Shown here: in pieces, positions 60,221 through 64,000 of the stretch | Numbering within the stretch: position 1 is the stretch's first letter | Layout: each line of letters begins with the position of its first letter | Notes under the pieces: model-generated | What the model was told of the DNA's origin: nothing | What the model saw: the letters and a program-made list of their open reading frames with translations, nothing else | Databases searched by the model: none | Program-made: the position numbers and the translations under genes | NCBI GenBank assembly: GCA_022567305.1 | Contig: JADFHF010000013.1 | Coordinates: 20,827-84,826, forward strand | Direction of reading: 5' to 3' | Length of the DNA: 64,000 bases | Source of the DNA: Bacteroidota bacterium | Lineage (GTDB): Bacteria > Bacteroidota > Rhodothermia > Rhodothermales > UBA10348

Positions 60221-61432
60221 ATGAAAAAAATCACAACATATACCGCGATCTTTCTCGCACTGGCGGCTGTTTACACTCCTAGCTCAAGTGCGCAGAAACT
60301 GGATATCGGACTTCGTAGCTCCGTCACATATCAGGCGCTGGATCAATCCAATGATGACAACTCGCTTACAGAACTTGCGAGCGGTTTTCAGACAGCTCTC
60401 GGCAATCTGACGGGCGACTACGAAGCGTTTGACGGGGGCCGTATTTACGTTTCCATGTTCATCAGCTCGAAGCACCACACTGAGATGTGGGGCTCAGAGG
60501 GCTACTTCGAAATGTCGAAATTGCCTGGGTGGATGGAGCTTGGCAGTTTCGGGAATTTCTTCAATGATCATGTCACTCTGAAGGCAGGACAGATGACGAT
60601 CGACTATGGAGATGGACTGTTGTATCGATCGGTCAACGGTGATGTGTATAACAACGAGCTGATCGGCAACCCGATCCCTAGTCCTGCTTTGACAACGATC
60701 GGCGTGGAGGGACAAGTTTCAGCCGGATTCGCCAACTTCAAAGTTGGAATCTCAAACGGAACAACGAAGGGCGACCTGAACAAGGGTCACGGTACTGCAC
60801 TCCACGGAAAAGCCTGGATTACACCGTTGGAGGGCAATCTGAGATTAGCCGCCTCCTACTATACCGTAAATCACGCTGACAATGCTACTGGATATCCTTA
60901 CGGTGGGACCAAATCTTACCTTTTTGCCTTTGGTGACCGAGCCGGATCCATGTATAACATCTGGAACGGCCCGGACGGCGGACAATTGGGCTTTGGTAAA
61001 GGGCAGGATGTCGCCGCTTATCAGTTCGATGCCAGGTATACTCTCGGAAACGCTATGATTTATGCCGCATATGGACAGTTCAGAGACGGCGACATAAACG
61101 GTGTGATCGAAGGAGAGGATAATGGAAATCCGGAAGACCGTTGGAACTATGCCATGGTGACGGGAAAATATAACCTGTTAGATTGGCTCTATGTTGCGGG
61201 CCGGTACAGCACCGCAAAGTGCACGATGTCGAATAGTGAATCCGCAGATGGAACGGTATCAAGATATCAAATTGGTGCCGGCTTCATACTGAGTGATGGT
61301 GTCTTGATCAAAGCGGAGTATGTAAATCAGACAGCATCTGATTTTGAACGTGGCTACAGCAACAACGGCATTGACCTTGGATTAAACCCCGAGTTCAGCG
61401 GCCTTGTCTTCCAAACAGCTGTTAGGTTCTAG
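60221..61432 (+). CDS. Outer-membrane barrel protein
   Basis: 403 residues from ATG 60221, which has a GAGGTGA site before it and a normal signal (ITTYTAIFLALAAVYTPSSSAQ); ten further in-frame codons upstream are disfavoured. Amphipathic strands throughout and a terminal Phe (TAVRF) show a beta-barrel, similar in layout to alginate/OprD-type porins but not assigned. It lies within the YceI/copper cluster and may let a small substrate through the outer membrane. Confidence 0.72.
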   Translation: MKKITTYTAIFLALAAVYTPSSSAQKLDIGLRSSVTYQALDQSNDDNSLTELASGFQTALGNLTGDYEAFDGGRIYVSMFISSKHHTEMWGSEGYFEMSKLPGWMELGSFGNFFNDHVTLKAGQMTIDYGDGLLYRSVNGDVYNNELIGNPIPSPALTTIGVEGQVSAGFANFKVGISNGTTKGDLNKGHGTALHGKAWITPLEGNLRLAASYYTVNHADNATGYPYGGTKSYLFAFGDRAGSMYNIWNGPDGGQLGFGKGQDVAAYQFDARYTLGNAMIYAAYGQFRDGDINGVIEGEDNGNPEDRWNYAMVTGKYNLLDWLYVAGRYSTAKCTMSNSESADGTVSRYQIGAGFILSDGVLIKAEYVNQTASDFERGYSNNGIDLGLNPEFSGLVFQTAVRF

Positions 61433-61556
61433 TCGCTGCATCGACGTAACAATCGCGCTCTCATCAGGCTAACGATCCGTCCTCGTTCGCATTCGACTCA
61501 GAAGAACAATGTTCAGGATTCACAAACGAACCATAACAAATAATGGAGAATAGGAA

Positions 61557-62216
61557 ATGAAAATATTAACCAGACTCGTACTTACCGGGCTTCTCTCAGC
61601 TGCGACTATTTCCGCCACGGCTCAACATAGAAATGGAGAGCAACAGGCCGGCGCCGATACATCAGGCCAAGGCGGCATGATGAATATGATGCAATCAGGT
61701 ACAATGCAAGACATGATGCAAAGCAACGCCATGTGCAACATGCACGCGGCTCACATGCAGATAATGAGTCAGGCAATGGATGATCCCTTCAAGTATGCCG
61801 CCAGGCTTGTACGATTGTTACCCACCATGACCGTTGATCTCGAACTCTCAGATGAGCAAACCGCGTCGTTTGAAGGCGACCGTCAGAAGTATGACGAAGA
61901 GATTGAGGCGATCAACAAAGACATCAAGTCTGCTAAAGAACAGCTTAAGGAGGTACTGGCTTACTCTGAGCCGAATCGAATGGTGATCAGGGCCCTTTTG
62001 CAGGAGACTGCAATACGACAAGCAGATCTCGATTTACTCGGATTCGAAACTGTTACCCTGATGAGAGCGCAATTGACTGATGAACAGCGGGACAAATTGG
62101 CCAAGATGTCTCCGATGCAATTACATCACCATATGATGATGAATATGAGCATGTTTGAGATGATCGGAATGATGTACAACAACATGATGGCACGCGAGAT
62201 GAAGGGAATGATGTAG
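61557..62216 (+). CDS. Met-rich Spy/CpxP-like periplasmic protein
   Basis: 219 residues with signal (RLVLTGLLSAATISATA). An N-terminal Met-rich segment (GGMMNMMQSGTMQDMMQ, 45-61) is followed by helices TMTVDLELSDEQTASF, DEEIEAINKDIKSAKEQLKEVL and TLMRAQLTDEQRDKLAKMSP, the LTxxQ-bearing layout of Spy/CpxP/ZraP proteins, and a second Met/His-rich tail (LHHHMMMNMSMFEMIGMMYNN). Copper binding or chaperone action in a copper-stressed periplasm is a plausible role. A GGAGAATAGGAA site precedes the start. Confidence 0.8.
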   Translation: MKILTRLVLTGLLSAATISATAQHRNGEQQAGADTSGQGGMMNMMQSGTMQDMMQSNAMCNMHAAHMQIMSQAMDDPFKYAARLVRLLPTMTVDLELSDEQTASFEGDRQKYDEEIEAINKDIKSAKEQLKEVLAYSEPNRMVIRALLQETAIRQADLDLLGFETVTLMRAQLTDEQRDKLAKMSPMQLHHHMMMNMSMFEMIGMMYNNMMAREMKGMM

Positions 62217-62233
62217 CACGGCGTGACGCAAAA

Positions 62234-62353
62234 ATGTGGGAGGATGACCCCATGGAAGTTTGGATCTGGGCTGTAGTCGGCGGGCTGGCAGGTACCGTCT
62301 TAATGGATTTCACCGCGATCGTGACGATTTTTATACCGGAAGCCGGTTGCTAA
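62234..62353 (+). CDS. Very small membrane peptide or truncated gene
   Basis: 39 codons (also possible from ATG 62252): a single hydrophobic segment VWIWAVVGGLAGTVLMDFTAIVTIFIPEAGC. The GGLAGTVLMDF stretch resembles the first helix of small unknown membrane proteins, so this may be the 5' end of a broken gene. A GGGAGGA sequence lies just before the second ATG. Confidence 0.35.
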   Translation: MWEDDPMEVWIWAVVGGLAGTVLMDFTAIVTIFIPEAGC

Positions 62354-62396
62354 CACGGTACCGGCGAATCCGAACTTGAAACATTCGAGCAGAATC

Positions 62397-63005
62397 GTGA
62401 AACATCGTCTAATCATACTCGCCTGGGCACTCATTATCAGTCTTAGCGCGGGTGCGTGGTCACAACACAACTATGTGACAGAATACAGCGTGTCCGAGCA
62501 CTCTCAGCTCTGGGTGGAGGGTACGTCTACGATTCATTCCTGGAAGTGCGAAGCACACAATTTTACGGGTACGCTTGAAATAGACTTTGCATTTCCCGCT
62601 GCGCCCGTAATAGTCGGCTCACATTTTGTAGTTCCGGTTGCCGATCTCGACTGCAAGAACAGGACGCAGAATAAGAAAATGCTCAAAGCGCTCGCATCCG
62701 AAACGAGCCCCAATATTCTTTTTAAACTGGATAACGCTGATGTTTCATCGACCGAAACCGGCATACCAGTCTATATAGATGTGGACGGTATTCTCATCAT
62801 TGCAGGTCAGACGAGGCGCGTCTCCCTTCCAGGAATTTCAATAGATCGAGTTGCCGATGGGTTCGAGTTGTCTGGATCATTCAAGATTCATATGTCTGAT
62901 TTTGGTATCAAGCCACAAACTGCATTTTTGGGAATCCTAAAAACTTTAGATCATGTTGAGGTCCACTTCGATATATTCGTCTTAGAAGAAAAAGAGTCGA
63001 TCTAA
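62397..63005 (+). CDS. YceI-family exported protein, copy 3
   Basis: 202 residues, GTG start, nearly the same signal as copy 1 (MKHRLIILAWALIISLSAGAWSQ). YceI motifs: LWVEGTSTIHSWKCEAHNFTG, FVVPVADLDCKN, NKKMLKALASETSPNILFKL and MSDFGIKPQTAFLGILKTLDHVEVHF. The 5' leader (about 25 bases before the start through codon 25) is more than 90% identical to that of copy 1, showing recent duplication followed by divergence of the mature part. Confidence 0.9.
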   Translation: MKHRLIILAWALIISLSAGAWSQHNYVTEYSVSEHSQLWVEGTSTIHSWKCEAHNFTGTLEIDFAFPAAPVIVGSHFVVPVADLDCKNRTQNKKMLKALASETSPNILFKLDNADVSSTETGIPVYIDVDGILIIAGQTRRVSLPGISIDRVADGFELSGSFKIHMSDFGIKPQTAFLGILKTLDHVEVHFDIFVLEEKESI

Positions 63006-63030
63006 TTAATGCTCCATCTTGTGTGCCGCA

Positions 63031-63162
63031 ATGAAAACGGTCAGAATTATACTCTCCATCTTATTAGGTGCAATTGCGACGCTCTCATCGGGTCAAATTG
63101 CAGTTCCTAACTCAATTCGCTTTCTAGGTTTACCGTGCCGCCGCCTGCGGGACACCAATTAG
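63031..63162 (+). pseudogene. YceI-family protein, copy 4, truncated
   Basis: 43 residues: MKTVRIILSILLGAIATLSSGQ signal and QIAVPNSIRFLGL, matching the start of copy 2 (QITRPDPVRFVL), then a stop after RRLRDTN. It stands 25 bases after copy 3, as copy 2 does after copy 1. The rest of the gene is missing, so it is a duplication remnant. Confidence 0.8.
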
Positions 63163-63591
63163 AGATAAGCAAGAAGCTTAACGACGCAATTTGTAATCCG
63201 TGGGGCACAGCGAGCAACCAATCAACCCTACGACGCATGGCGTTTTGGTGAAACGGAGAAAAAACGCGCACTCACCCTGTCCACAAGAGAAGGTCAAGAT
63301 CAAATCGTAATTGCTATTTCTAGGTCTCCCGCTAGAACAAATTACGCTCCGAAACTTGTACATATTCCCCCTACGACGTTGTATGAGAATTCCTCTGTCT
63401 CTGTAATAACGCGTCCTCGTAAACTATCGACAACCGATCATACAGCATCCCCAAAGCCGTATCGCTAGAGGACAATACAGGGGGTAATCATGGACATACG
63501 ACGATCGAAGAGATGCCGGCTGACACAATCTGCTGACAATATGATAAAGGTCCCTGGTACCGCCACGCCACTCAATAATAAGGAGGCCATC
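63163..63591. other. Gene-free stretch
   Basis: No coding frame with codon-like or domain features; several short open frames overlap on both strands and are not supported. An AAGGAGG ribosome binding site at its right end serves the short open frame at 63592. Confidence 0.5.
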
Positions 63592-63726
63592 ATGCTGTTT
63601 AATAGGAGAAAACGAACAGGCACCGCACTGACAGCCCCTATAATCGCGTTCTTCCTTTTTGTCTCTGTCGACGCACACGCTCAAAAGAAGGGTTTGTCCC
63701 CATTTCGTAGTGCACTATATCACTAA
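63592..63726 (+). pseudogene. Signal peptide with almost no mature protein (truncated gene)
   Basis: ATG 63592 follows an ideal AAGGAGG site with six-base spacing. The 44 residues are a complete signal peptide (TGTALTAPIIAFFLFVSVDAHA) plus QKKGLSPFRSALYH and a stop. Excellent expression signals with no product suggest the 3' part was lost. Confidence 0.55.
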
Positions 63727-64000
63727 AGGCGGCCAGTCGAACCGTCTTTTCAGAAAAGAATACCTGTAGCTCTAGTTGCGTTAAGCCGAGTTATCACAAC
63801 TAGACGGTCATATTTGCGAAACTGAGATTTGCTTCTGGGGAGGAGGCGCTATGAATTCCTTTCCCTTAAAGGAGGAAATACTACTAAGCTTTAGAAAATA
63901 TAAACCCCCAGACTAAGACCTCTCCCCCAGAAACCAACCTCTACGCACCGGCCAGTCTACTCCCCCAATTTCTCGCTGTCAACCTTGCGAACCACGCAGA
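63727..64000. other. Gene-free stretch with two dispersed repeat members
   Basis: No gene supported. Half and full members of the palindromic repeat are at 63815-63830 (tgcgaaactgagattt) and 63969-63992. An AAAGGAGG site at 63869-63876 has no start codon at a useful distance. Confidence 0.5.
63969..63992. repeat. Dispersed palindromic repeat, member 5
   Basis: tttctcgctgtcaaccttgc then gaac: same arms as member 3, with more divergence, and preceded by the same CCCCCAA stretch. Confidence 0.45.

Overview
The window looks like a chromosomal segment from a Gram-negative bacterium of the Bacteroidota/Rhodothermota/Balneolota (FCB) lineage. Evidence from the sequence: an orphan type IX secretion C-terminal sorting domain (49.7-49.95 kb), an HU-like/SPOR protein beside TolQ/TolR-like genes, a DUF5706 (PycTM-type) membrane protein, a BtuB receptor paired with a beta-propeller lipoprotein, many lipoproteins and outer-membrane barrels, weak Shine-Dalgarno sites and frequent GTG/TTG starts. 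No rRNA, tRNA, CRISPR array or complete insertion sequence was found.

0-41 kb is a dense, mostly housekeeping or envelope region: polA (cut by the left edge); a short dTDP-sugar operon (rfbB, rfbA, RmlC-like, HAD phosphatase); a five-gene minus-strand operon (ParA, penicillin-acylase-like Ntn hydrolase, NSS transporter, LMW-PTP, fructosamine kinase); lnt and maf; a glutamine amidotransferase; an SLC13 transporter; a large GAF protein; SixA with a PycTM-type protein; a beta-propeller followed by a 1252-residue phosphoesterase/kinase-like/Omp85 fusion; folB; a heme-motif lipoprotein; a protein with an 11-copy 30-bp tandem repeat; a PfkB kinase; an envelope operon (TPR, barrel, two HU-like proteins, TolQ, TolR); and two exported serine peptidases (S10, S9).

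41-50 kb is an accessory, rearranged stretch. A cobalamin riboswitch drives a btuB/propeller-lipoprotein operon. This operon lies between two diverged copies of a block made of the 3' end of a comM-like gene and an HTH gene; the left copy has lost its middle through a deletion at a short homology. A PLP decarboxylase with a SAM methyltransferase, the orphan T9SS domain and a small family of dispersed palindromic repeats follow.

50-64 kb appears to be a copper/nitrite respiration island: a lipoprotein-type NirK fused to cytochrome c, a divergent sensor kinase and sigma-54 response regulator, a good sigma-54 promoter with repeated upstream motifs, and then a plus-strand run of a cupredoxin, a His/Met-rich lipoprotein, a barrel, cytochrome c, YceI proteins, a second barrel and a Met-rich Spy/CpxP-like protein. 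A YceI gene pair has been duplicated, with the last copy truncated. The final kilobase holds only gene remnants and repeats.
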